Below are positions 34,540-41,679 of a stretch of DNA of 64,000 nt, in pieces. This DNA comes from Solobacterium sp. (GTDB lineage: Bacteria; Bacillota_I; Bacilli_A; Erysipelotrichales; Erysipelotrichaceae). Location of the stretch: positions 62,001 to 126,000 of the forward strand of contig JAFWEW010000013.1 of the NCBI GenBank assembly GCA_017512725.1. The letters run 5' to 3'. The notes under the pieces are model-generated. The model did not search any database. It was not told the DNA's origin and worked only from the letters and a program-made list of their open reading frames with translations. A program made the translations under genes and the position numbers. How positions within the stretch are numbered: the stretch's first letter is position 1; every line of letters begins with the position of its first letter.

Positions 34540-36264
34540 TTAATCCGTTCCGTTTTCCTGTTCCAGAGCTGCCCGCACCTCTTCTTCCGTCAGAGATCTG
34601 CCGTTTGGATTTCCGCCATCTTCAAGAAGCGAGAGATCGATCTTGCCGTTTCGGATCAGTTCCACTGCCTTCTGGTACAGTTCCTCATCCCAGTCTATCC
34701 CGGTAATCTTCCAGTTGTTTTCAGTTTCCGGAACGACGTATCCATGGAGTACCGTTTCGATATAATCCCGGATCATACCCTGGATGCCGCCCATTTCACT
34801 GTGAATATCCGATTCAATCAGTTCCGGCAGACCTTCTTTCTCCGTAAACACTTCGCCATATGAAGTAAAACTGCTTCCGTATCGGTATCCGTTGACCGCC
34901 AGATCAAATTCATCCTCATCTTTGATCGGAGTACCGTCCGGCCAGGTTAGGTTTTCAATCCGGTTATTGACCTCTTTTGCAAGGTTGATCTCGTAATAAA
35001 TGCCGCTGAAGATATCCAGATTGTAGATATGCATGTCTTTGTTAAACGAAATCGTCAGATCCCCTGGATGCCACGTATTGTAATACGACACTTCCCACTC
35101 CAGGAACCGTTTCAGCTGTCTGCCGGTCATTCGAACCTTATTCAGCGTATTGGTGTAGATATACAGTGATGCCGCATCACTTTTGGTGATCGGACCCGGA
35201 GACAGATTTGTTTCATTTTTGCATAACAGCGTGCAGGAAACCGGGGCGTCTGAATAGTATCGGGAAATCTTGTTAATCAGAGAGATCAGCGCGGTGGGTT
35301 TGATCTGCGGTGTGGGAATCACTTCAATTTCATTCTCTTCCGCAAGGCTTTCCCCTTCCAGCTCGCCGATCACACTTCCGGCATCTTCCAGCAGACGCCC
35401 ATGACAGGACCGGTACCGTTCCATGAACTCTGCATCCGGCTGATAGGTGCTGATATCGATGCATTCCGAATTCTTCCCAATTACGTTCCAGCCTTCATCT
35501 GTCCGTTCCAGTTCAAAATCCAGACGGATCATCGTTTTTGCGTTGTTTTTGTTCTGAACCGTCAGAACGCCGTTTATTTCCTGATTCACAATCAGCTGGT
35601 GTTCGTGAGAAGAAACTACCGCATCATATTGCGGAAAATGCGGAAGATAGCTTTCCATTCCGGTTCCATTGGTATTCAGTTCATCCTTGATGCCCATATG
35701 ATGCACACCGAGCAGAAGATCATACTTTCCTTCGAGTTCTTTCAGAATCTTTCCGGTTTCTTCGATTGGGTCAGTAACGTCATATCCGTCCATCCGGTTT
35801 CCCTCCCATCGTTTTATAAGAGGTGTAACCATGGATACAACGGCAATCCGGATTCCGTCTTTTTCAAAAATGGCATACGGTTCTGCGATTCGCTGTCCTT
35901 TGGAATCAAAGACGTTTCCAAGCACCACATGACCACTAAATGATGCGATGGTCTTCTTAACAATATCCATTCCAAAATCATATTCATGATTTCCGGTCGT
36001 CCAGAGTTCATAACCCATATCGTTCAGTGCATTCATCAACGGGTTAATATCATCCATCAGAAAAAGTTCTGCGCAGTTGTCCTGAATCGTATCGCCCGCA
36101 TCAACAAGCAGCGTATTGTTTGGATCATACAGTTCTTTGACAGCGCCTGCCAGCTGCATCATACTGCCGCTCAGGTCTTCTTTTTTCTGAACATAATCCC
36201 ATGGATAAAGCTTGCCATGGAGGTCGCTTGTCGCAAGTATTGTTATTTTTCTTCTTTCGTTCAT
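34540..36264 (-). CDS. 5'-nucleotidase / 2',3'-cyclic phosphodiesterase family metallophosphatase
   Basis: 574 residues. Metallophosphoesterase motifs ILATSDLHGKLYPWD, LVDAGDTIQD, TTGNHEYDFG and SSHEHQ are complete. A 5'-nucleotidase C-terminal domain follows (SDAASLYIYTNTLNKVRMTGRQLKRFLEWE). No signal peptide is visible, so unlike many relatives it is probably cytoplasmic. Releases phosphate from nucleotides or cyclic nucleotides. Last host-like gene before the accessory region. Confidence 0.9.
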   Translation of the reverse strand: MNERRKITILATSDLHGKLYPWDYVQKKEDLSGSMMQLAGAVKELYDPNNTLLVDAGDTIQDNCAELFLMDDINPLMNALNDMGYELWTTGNHEYDFGMDIVKKTIASFSGHVVLGNVFDSKGQRIAEPYAIFEKDGIRIAVVSMVTPLIKRWEGNRMDGYDVTDPIEETGKILKELEGKYDLLLGVHHMGIKDELNTNGTGMESYLPHFPQYDAVVSSHEHQLIVNQEINGVLTVQNKNNAKTMIRLDFELERTDEGWNVIGKNSECIDISTYQPDAEFMERYRSCHGRLLEDAGSVIGELEGESLAEENEIEVIPTPQIKPTALISLINKISRYYSDAPVSCTLLCKNETNLSPGPITKSDAASLYIYTNTLNKVRMTGRQLKRFLEWEVSYYNTWHPGDLTISFNKDMHIYNLDIFSGIYYEINLAKEVNNRIENLTWPDGTPIKDEDEFDLAVNGYRYGSSFTSYGEVFTEKEGLPELIESDIHSEMGGIQGMIRDYIETVLHGYVVPETENNWKITGIDWDEELYQKAVELIRNGKIDLSLLEDGGNPNGRSLTEEEVRAALEQENGTD

Positions 36265-36403
36265 ATCGTCCCTATTCTTTATAAGACATTGTATCTTTTT
36301 CTGATATGCATTTACGAACTAAACCTCACTGTAAGAGGAGGCCTTTCCATCCCTGCTTTTCTATCTGCCCTTCCCGCTAATCCCGTTTAAAATCCGAAAA
36401 CAA

Positions 36404-36432
36404 TAATAAAACCCGCATTATTGCATGCGGGT
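36404..36432 (-). terminator. Minus-strand terminator at the edge of the accessory region
   Basis: Stem ACCCGCAT/ATGCGGGT followed on the minus strand by TTTTATTATTG. No minus-strand gene lies directly upstream now, which suggests its original gene was displaced by the insertion of accessory DNA. The stretch 36433-36631 that follows holds no convincing gene. Confidence 0.65.
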
Positions 36433-36631
36433 CATATATGGCGCAGGAACAGGGAAATAGAGTCATTCCGCATGGTTATGCGGTTGTAAGCGCTTTACCC
36501 ACTTTCTTTTACCCACACTATTGGCAAAATGTTCTAACGCAAAAAAAGTGCCATCCATCATCTGAAATGGTCAAAAATGACTATTTTATTAGTCTCTTTT
36601 TTTATTGTATTCGTAAAGGAGATTTACCATT

Positions 36632-37078
36632 ATGAACGATTTTTTATTAGACCTCGAAAGAGGCAGAACCGCAGAAGTTGCGGTAACGAACGCGTTCAGA
36701 AGACGCGGTTATGATGTGAAAGATATGACAGATAATCCTGTCTATTGAGCCAAAGACATAGACCTTCTGATCTACGACCACGACGGCACTATCTGACGCT
36801 TTGAAGTAAAGAATGACTATAATCTGTGAAAAACCGCAAATGTCTGTTTGGAACTAACAAGCAAAACAGGAAAAGACGGCTGATTCAAAACAACAGAGGC
36901 CTCTCATATTGCGTTCGTTGATCTTCACTTTAACATTGCATACATCGCTCGCACGCACGAACTCAGAGAGTATGTTTATAGTCACCCTTCTTTGAGACAC
37001 AAGCGATTAAATGGCTGCGACTGCGTACTTGTTAATACTGATGAATGCTTCATGCTATTTCAGCGAATTGAAGTATAG
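36632..37078 (+). CDS. PD-(D/E)XK nuclease-like protein with four in-frame UGA (Trp) codons
   Basis: Begins at ATG 36632 behind a strong AAAGGAG site (36615-36621) and reaches TAG 37076-37078 only if TGA at 36746, 36794, 36827 and 36881 is translated. There are no other stops or frameshifts. With TGA as Trp the 148 residues form a compact PD-(D/E)XK fold: helix Glu15, then AKDIDLLIYD with Asp44, and WRFEVKND with Glu58 and Lys60. The four UGA codons give YWAKD, TIWRF, NLWKT and DGWFK; GWF before EASHIAF matches a Trp position in related phage and plasmid nucleases. There is no UGG codon in the gene. The TAG is also part of the next gene's TAGGAGG site, so the two are coupled. Under the standard code the product would stop after 38 residues. 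Confidence 0.8.
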
Positions 37079-37091
37079 GAGGCAGATTATT

Positions 37092-37307
37092 ATGACAAAA
37101 GAAGAAAATATACTGCTTTCAAATAAAATCAGAGCGATTATAAGAGAAGCCCGAAAGAAAGGTTATCTGTTTAAATTTTTCTTCAGCAGAATTAACTACA
37201 ATTCTGTAGAGATAAATAATTTTATGAACCATAACAGAAAAATGACCGATTCAAATTTACTGACTTTGAAAGAATTCATCGAGAAAACTTTCCAAATGCA
37301 ACTATAG
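37092..37307 (+). CDS. Small helical protein, unknown
   Basis: 71 residues, ATG 37092, preceded by TAGGAGG that contains the stop of the UGA-containing nuclease gene, hence translational coupling. Basic and helical (KIRAIIREARKKGYLFKFFFSRINYNS); the segment NSVEINNFMNHNRKMTDSNLLTLKEFI could be a helix-turn-helix. No Trp; ends with TAG. Possibly a regulator or partner of the nuclease; that is a guess from coupling only. The gap 37308-37489 holds only a likely promoter. Confidence 0.65.
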   Translation: MTKEENILLSNKIRAIIREARKKGYLFKFFFSRINYNSVEINNFMNHNRKMTDSNLLTLKEFIEKTFQMQL

Positions 37308-37434
37308 GATCTTTTTTCCTAATTTGAATAATGATAATAATTTCAAGCGTGGTTACAAGCCACATATTCGAATAATAACTCCTTATTTCTGCTCACGAAA
37401 AAACCGACTTTTAATGATTATTAATAAATCTAAA

Positions 37435-37464
37435 TTGACTTCACTTGTTCATAAAATGTATCGT
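37435..37464 (+). promoter_or_regulatory. Possible promoter of lipoprotein gene
   Basis: TTGACT (37435-37440), 18-bp spacer, TATCGT (37459-37464), upstream of an AGGAG site and the lipoprotein start. The -10 is weak. Confidence 0.4.
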
Positions 37465-37489
37465 TAAATAAATAGGAGATTAAAGTCGT

Positions 37490-37975
37490 ATGTCTAAAAA
37501 TTTTTATTCTACTGTTGCATTCTCTTTAGCTTTTTCATTTATGTTAGTGGGGTGTGGCACAGCATCAGAGTCAAGCGATAATTCCATTGAACTAACTAAA
37601 CAGAATTGTGAAGATTATCTTGAAATTGGTGGCAATATTGGAGTCGATGGATATAAAGTCAAGAGTGATTGGTATGGGGATTTCTATGATCATATCGTTG
37701 GAAAAGTAGTCGTCAATGGTGCCAATTCTAATTTCATTTACAATGATGTTGTAGTTACAGTTAATCTTTCTGGAACCTATGATTCCTATGATTGGCTCCT
37801 TAAAAAAATGAAGGATAATATTGATTTTTCTTATACAGTAACTGTTAAATGCAATACTGGCGGAAACGGATCTGAATCTTTTGCGGTACAAATAGCGGAT
37901 TATACTGCACAAGATGAACTTAATATTGGTTATCAAATAGTTGATGTGACTGGAACAGTAACCGTTGCAAAGTAA
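37490..37975 (+). CDS. Small lipoprotein, unknown function
   Basis: 161 residues. Lipoprotein signal ending in MLVGC (Cys22). The mature part is beta-rich with no recognised domain (KVVVNGANSNFIYNDVVVTVNLSG; a FxxL-type extracellular domain is possible). Two Trp codons are both UGG and the stop is TAA. Own promoter and terminator, so an independent unit within the recoded segment; might be a surface-exclusion or bacteriocin-protection lipoprotein, but nothing proves that. Confidence 0.7.
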   Translation: MSKNFYSTVAFSLAFSFMLVGCGTASESSDNSIELTKQNCEDYLEIGGNIGVDGYKVKSDWYGDFYDHIVGKVVVNGANSNFIYNDVVVTVNLSGTYDSYDWLLKKMKDNIDFSYTVTVKCNTGGNGSESFAVQIADYTAQDELNIGYQIVDVTGTVTVAK

Positions 37976-38003
37976 AAAGAATTGAAATAAGCGTAATGAA
38001 ACA

Positions 38004-38025
38004 AGAGGCTTGACCGCCTCTTTTT
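38004..38025 (+). terminator. Rho-independent terminator after lipoprotein gene
   Basis: Stem AGAGGC/GCCTCT, 6-base loop, five T residues. Confidence 0.85.
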
Positions 38026-38182
38026 CAGGCAGGAACTTCATTAATCATAGATTTCTTCACTCATATTGTTTCATCCTGATTTGTGCTTATAAAAAAATTT
38101 TGGCATATTCTTATTGGGAATACTGATTTTTCACTTTCCAAAACAATCATTAAATCAAAAAAAGGAGACAATAGTTTTTATT

Positions 38183-38557
38183 ATGGCTACAGTGGCAAAT
38201 CAAAAAATAATTATTATAGGAAAAGAAACTTGCGAAAACGCGTTATATACAAAGATAAATCTCGAAGCGCTTAATTCTGCTATGACAAATCCTCGCTTGA
38301 CTGCAACAGAATTAAAGTTTTGGCTATATCTTGGAAAGAACAAGCACGAATACAATCTCAAACTCAGTCCTTCGGACGCAGAAAATTGGGGCATCTCACG
38401 AGCATCTTTCTATCGAGCATTCAAAACACTTCTTAATGAAGGATACCTTGTGCCTGAACATGAAGGCAGCAATGTATTTCAATTTCATGAATATCCGCAG
38501 ACACAAAAAGAAAGAAAAAAGAAAAAATGGCTTCACAGCGATAATTATTCATTTTAA
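38183..38557 (+). CDS. Winged-helix protein, replication-initiator-like
   Basis: 124 residues from ATG 38183 (an AAAGGAG lies 15 bp upstream). The middle NPRLTATELKFWLYLGKN...WGISRASFYRAFKTLLNEGYLV (about 33-88) is a winged helix like those in plasmid/phage replication proteins and Rep-like regulators. The C-terminus is strongly basic (QKERKKKKWLH). All three Trp codons are UGG; stop TAA. Paired iteron-like repeats and a hairpin follow within 60-135 bp, which would suit an initiator and its origin. Confidence 0.65.
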   Translation: MATVANQKIIIIGKETCENALYTKINLEALNSAMTNPRLTATELKFWLYLGKNKHEYNLKLSPSDAENWGISRASFYRAFKTLLNEGYLVPEHEGSNVFQFHEYPQTQKERKKKKWLHSDNYSF

Positions 38558-38618
38558 TAAATCTCATTTTGAAAATGAGTGCTTCATATTGTTACAAAAA
38601 ATGACTCGTATGCAGCAT

Positions 38619-38690
38619 AGAAATATAACAATACATAACAGAAATATAACAATGAAGCGACTCTTGCAGACGTACCGCCCGCAGAGTCGC
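38619..38690. repeat. Iteron-like repeats and hairpin, possible replication origin
   Basis: AGAAATATAACAAT occurs at 38619-38632 and exactly again at 38640-38653 (21-bp spacing, two helical turns). A related inverse ATTGTTAC lies at 38588-38595. A perfect 8-bp stem GCGACTCT/AGAGTCGC (38657-38664, 38683-38690) follows. The layout after a winged-helix gene resembles a small plasmid or phage origin; this is inference. Confidence 0.45.
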
Positions 38691-38715
38691 ATCCAAAAGA
38701 AGAAGGAGAAAAAAG

Positions 38716-38907
38716 ATGGAAAAACAAAATGCTAGATGACTTCACGAAGAAGGACTAATGCCTGATTGGGTATTCTATCAACTTTATGATGATAGATCTC
38801 CTCAGGAAAGATACGCAGAACAGAAAAGAAAGATAATGGATCAGATCCAAGAGAGAGAAAACTTCGAAGAACCTGAAACAGCAATATATATAGTAGGTAT
38901 GAAATAG
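38716..38907 (+). CDS. Small protein with one in-frame UGA (Trp) codon
   Basis: ATG 38716 stands behind AGAAGGAG at an ideal distance. TGA occurs at codon 8 (38737-38739), after which the frame stays open to TAG 38905. With UGA as Trp the 63 residues start MEKQNARWLHEEGLMPDWVF, a plausible helix; a second Trp is UGG. An internal ATG at 38758 could start a 49-residue product without UGA but lacks a ribosome site. Function unknown; the next gene begins 3 bp after the stop. Confidence 0.6.
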
Positions 38908-38909
38908 CT

Positions 38910-39059
38910 ATGCCACGCAGAACAAATAATACAGACAAAAAAAAGAAGAAAAAGAAGGATAAAGGTATCCTCGAACAAGAAATCTTCAGAATGATGCAAG
39001 CAATGGCAAAATCCGCTATTGAAGCAGCTTTAGACGAAATTTTAAAATTGTGAAAATAA
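38910..39059 (+). CDS. Very short basic protein; ends TGA-AAA-TAA
   Basis: ATG 38910 opens MPRRTNNTDKKKKKKK and then an amphipathic helix (QEIFRMMQAMAKSAIEAALDEILKL). TGA stands at 39051 and TAA at 39057. The standard code gives 47 residues; UGA=Trp gives 49, ending LWK. It follows the previous gene by 3 bp. Unknown function; the basic tail suggests nucleic-acid binding. Confidence 0.5.
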
Positions 39060-39067
39060 AATAGTAC

Positions 39068-39085
39068 TGTACCATTTTTGGGACA
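39068..39085. repeat. Inverse copy of the 13057 near-palindrome
   Basis: TGTACCATTTTTGGGACA is the exact reverse complement of 13057-13074. It lies 77 bp upstream of the 39163 gene. Confidence 0.7.
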
Positions 39086-39162
39086 GTCAATCTTCACCTT
39101 AATCCTAAACTAAGAGTGTAAAGGAAAGGTGGAAGGAAGATTCCTTCCAAAAGGTGATTGAT

Positions 39163-39825
39163 ATGAAAGAACTCCACATTACTCCGTTTGAAAAAGAGAC
39201 AATCTATACTACAGAGAATATGATCAAAGCTTTGGATCATATTGAATCGTACATTCCTGGATTCGAAGATTTGATTAAAAAATCTCTCGATGATGCAATT
39301 TCTGTATTCATTGATGAAATGCTAGAAAATTTTGATGTAACCCTTGAATGTATGGGTATGAACGATTCTCAAACAAAGCAAATTTACGATATGGTTGATA
39401 CTAGAGATATTATCTGTTATATCGGTGATATCGGATCGGATTTCAATAAAGAACGTGTCACTAAAGCAATTAAAATGGTTTATAACGGCGAAAAACCTGT
39501 GTATTATTCCGAAGAAGCAAAGAATATTTTCACTCTCGAAGTATTGAAGAAATTATATGATGAAAATAACAATAACGAAGAAAGCTTTGAAGAATACTTT
39601 GGCGGTACAGAAGATGAAACTCGTATTGTTATGTTATTTTTCGAATACGATCGCTTCTTATCTGAACTTGAGCATGCAGGTGTTCCTGAAGGTAAAATGT
39701 TTGACTTGATGGATGAATACAATATCAAACCTGAAGAAGTGGCTTGTTATTATTACAATCTCGGTCGTAAAGAAACTAGAGACAAAGTTAAGAACGTTTA
39801 CAATCTTGCAATGAGTTTAGTATAA
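39163..39825 (+). CDS. Acidic protein of unknown function
   Basis: 220 residues from ATG 39163, preceded by AAAGGTG; a GTG at 39154 overlaps that site and is less likely. Very acidic and helical, with no Trp at all and stop TAA. No domain recognised; the C-terminal MFDLMDEYNIKPEEVACYYYNLGRKETRDKVKNVYNLA could be a small helix bundle. Acidic proteins of this kind in mobile elements are sometimes DNA mimics; that is speculation. Confidence 0.6.
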   Translation: MKELHITPFEKETIYTTENMIKALDHIESYIPGFEDLIKKSLDDAISVFIDEMLENFDVTLECMGMNDSQTKQIYDMVDTRDIICYIGDIGSDFNKERVTKAIKMVYNGEKPVYYSEEAKNIFTLEVLKKLYDENNNNEESFEEYFGGTEDETRIVMLFFEYDRFLSELEHAGVPEGKMFDLMDEYNIKPEEVACYYYNLGRKETRDKVKNVYNLAMSLV

Positions 39826-39894
39826 ACTGTCCGTTTCCTATCTCTTCAAGACAACCGTAATTATCTAGAAACAGATAAAAGCATAATACTGCTC

Positions 39895-40032
39895 TACCCA
39901 TCCTACACCGCAGGCAGCCTGAACAAATCTGAACTCGGCAGGATCTGCGGACTATCGCGAAATACTATAAAGAAGTACATAAAAATTGTGGAGGCATCAT
40001 CTTAACGATGCCTCCCTTTTTATGACGATCGA
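39895..40032. repeat. 138-bp perfect direct repeat, copy A
   Basis: Identical to 41534-41671. It holds the 3' end of the serine recombinase reading frame without its 5' part, the stop, and a terminator hairpin GGAGGCATC/GATGCCTCC. The sequence from 40033 to 40327 is non-coding and includes the palindrome CGTAGAATTCTACG (40191-40204). Confidence 0.95.
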
Positions 40033-40327
40033 TAACGGTCGAGTCGCGGGTGTGCCTCTGCGTAGGACAAAAGCGCAGGCACTTTCGCCAAAAGCAAAAG
40101 TGAGAAGATTTTTCCCAAAACCTCCGCGGGTGGTAAAGAAAACCTACATTTAATTTCTTGCGCACTTTTGGCTGCTTTTTTGCGGAAAAACGTAGAATTC
40201 TACGGACGGTGAGGCTGGTAATTTTAACAGTTGATTGTTTGACAGCCCCGTCTATCGTGTTTTCCGTGTTTTTTCGTTAAACGGTTTGAACGATAAGGCC
40301 TACATTTGTGAATATTTTCACGTATTG

Positions 40328-40552
40328 TTATTCATCATCAGGTACGTATTCCATTAGATCTCCTGGCTGACAATTGAGAAGTTTGCACAGTTTATCAATG
40401 GTCTGATCGGAAACACCCTTTGGTATGCCATTCCCTTTCTTCCCCTTCATTGCGGATAGTTGCGATTGCCCTAATATATTTTCTTTTCTTATTCGATAGG
40501 TTGTATAACCTCGTTCCTCAAGCAGATCAAAAGCCTTTTTATAACTAATCAT
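40328..40552 (-). CDS. XRE-family repressor
   Basis: 74 residues, a single HTH domain: SYKKAFDLLEERGYTTYRIRKENILGQSQLSAMKGKK then a recognition-helix region and the closing DKLCKLLNCQPGDLMEYVPD, typical of Cro/C1-type small regulators. Transcribed divergently from the 40739 gene; both promoters carry copies of its probable operator. Stop TAA. Confidence 0.88.
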   Translation of the reverse strand: MISYKKAFDLLEERGYTTYRIRKENILGQSQLSAMKGKKGNGIPKGVSDQTIDKLCKLLNCQPGDLMEYVPDDE

Positions 40553-40601
40553 TTTATAAACCTATTGGGAGGCTGCGAAGCAGCCCCTCTCCCGCAATTA
40601 T

Positions 40602-40713
40602 AGTATATACCAGATATGGTATTCAAGTCAAGCGAAATTCTGTAAAAACTTCAAAAAATATTTGCATAAGCACCAAATATGGTATTGACAGTATACCATA
40701 TATGGTATATACT
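40602..40713. promoter_or_regulatory. Divergent promoters with three palindromic XRE operators
   Basis: Operators: TATACCAGATATGGTATT (40606-40623), CACCAAATATGGTATT (40671-40686) and the perfect palindrome TATACCATATATGGTATA (40692-40709). The rightward promoter is TTGACA (40685-40690), 17-bp spacer, TATACT (40708-40713), with operator 3 filling the spacer. The leftward promoter is TTGACT (40626-40631, minus) and TATACT (40602-40607) with operator 1 in its spacer. A symmetrical repressor switch. Confidence 0.85.
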
Positions 40714-40738
40714 GTAATCGTAAGGAAGGTAAAGAAAA

Positions 40739-41017
40739 ATGACAGACACAATGATTATGAAACAGATTGAAGAACTCAACGAATGGGAAAGCATTCTCGA
40801 AGAAGCAAAGATTCAGGCCAACGCGATCAAGGAGATCATCAAGGCTGAGATGGCTGAACGCGAGACTGAAGAACTCATCTGCGGACAGTGGATCGTTCGT
40901 AACACCTCGGTGCTTACTTCGAAGTTCGATACCCGTAGATTCAAGAGCGAGTACGAAGAAGTCTATAAAGCCTACCTGAAACAGGTTAGCAGCACACGCT
41001 TCAGCATCACCTGCTGA
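40739..41017 (+). CDS. Small phage/ICE-type helical protein (host-nuclease-inhibitor-like)
   Basis: 92 residues. Coiled-coil N-terminus (IEELNEWESILEEAKIQANAIKEIIKAEMAERETEELICG) and a short beta-rich tail (WIVRNTSVLTSKFDTRRFKSEYEEVYKAYLKQVSSTRFSI), a shape common in Firmicutes phages and mobile elements and usually just called hypothetical. First gene rightward of the XRE switch. Ends TGC TGA GGC GTG TAG, so reading UGA as Trp would add only three residues. Confidence 0.65.
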   Translation: MTDTMIMKQIEELNEWESILEEAKIQANAIKEIIKAEMAERETEELICGQWIVRNTSVLTSKFDTRRFKSEYEEVYKAYLKQVSSTRFSITC

Positions 41018-41041
41018 GGCGTGTAGCCAAGAGGTTAAACA

Positions 41042-41644
41042 ATGACAGTGTTTGGATATAGTCGCTGCTCAACTTCTGAAGCAGCGGGAAAGCAAGACAT
41101 CAATCGTCAGATACGCGAACTGAAAGATGCGGGAGCAACAACAATATATTACGAGCACGAACACGGCGACGCTGCCGTAAAACCGCAACTTTCTCTCTTG
41201 CTCGATTCTGCTCAGGCAGGCGATGTGATTATCACAACAGAAATCTCTCGTTTAGCACGATCAACAGCACAACTTTGTCAGATAATAGACACAATAAAGG
41301 ATAAGAAACTATGCCTGCAGGTTCTTGGATCTATTACTGTTGATTGCAGAGGCGGAACCCTCGACCCTTTCTCTGCCGCCTTCTGTGAGATAGCAGCAGT
41401 TTTCTCAGAACTCGAACTACAATTAATTCGGGCAAGAGTTCGCAGCGGACTAGAGAATGCGCGCAGTAAAGGCCGAACTCTTGGAAGACCAAGTGTCACA
41501 AAAGAGAATATCCCGCAGATTTTCTATAGGTATTACCCATCCTACACCGCAGGCAGCCTGAACAAATCTGAACTCGGCAGGATCTGCGGACTATCGCGAA
41601 ATACTATAAAGAAGTACATAAAAATTGTGGAGGCATCATCTTAA
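41042..41644 (+). CDS. Serine recombinase (resolvase/invertase type)
   Basis: 200 residues. Catalytic Ser in FGYSRCST, YYEHEHGDAA, the arginine motif TTEISRLARST, the long E-helix with ELELQLIRARVRSGLENARSKGRTLGRPS and a C-terminal HTH (LNKSELGRICGLSRNTIKKYIKI). Small resolvase class, probably resolving plasmid multimers or mobilising the unit flanked by the 138-bp repeats, whose copy B is its own 3' end. AAGAGG serves as ribosome site; stop TAA; no Trp. Confidence 0.92.
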   Translation: MTVFGYSRCSTSEAAGKQDINRQIRELKDAGATTIYYEHEHGDAAVKPQLSLLLDSAQAGDVIITTEISRLARSTAQLCQIIDTIKDKKLCLQVLGSITVDCRGGTLDPFSAAFCEIAAVFSELELQLIRARVRSGLENARSKGRTLGRPSVTKENIPQIFYRYYPSYTAGSLNKSELGRICGLSRNTIKKYIKIVEASS

Positions 41645-41671
41645 CGATGCCTCCCTTTTTATGACGATCGA
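41534..41671. repeat. 138-bp perfect direct repeat, copy B
   Basis: Identical to 39895-40032, offset 1,639 bp. Covers the last 37 codons of the serine recombinase, its stop and the terminator stem GGAGGCATC/GATGCCTCC followed by T5. Confidence 0.95.
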
Positions 41672-41679
41672 GTGAGCTA

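Noticed and set aside
36485-36498. Catabolite-response-like site TGTAAGCGCTTTAC
   Set aside because: The last two bases miss the consensus and no gene organisation supports carbon control.
36438-36635. 65-residue ORF overlapping the nuclease start
   Set aside because: No ribosome site, odd composition, and it ends in the ATGA of the nuclease gene; treated as chance.
36632-37078. Simple pseudogene with nonsense mutations
   Set aside because: All four interruptions are TGA at plausible Trp positions; no TAA, TAG or frameshift occurs, and the ribosome site, catalytic residues and coupling to the next gene are intact.
36632-37078. UGA read as glycine (code 25)
   Set aside because: Glycine fits poorly in the hydrophobic contexts TI-RFEVK and DG-FKT, whereas Trp fits the known pattern of these nucleases.
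41019-41044. tRNA-like 5' part (GGCGTGTAGCCAAGAGGTTAA) that might be a UCA suppressor tRNA
   Set aside because: The D stem cannot pair, no anticodon or T arm follows, and AAGAGG is the ribosome site of the serine recombinase.
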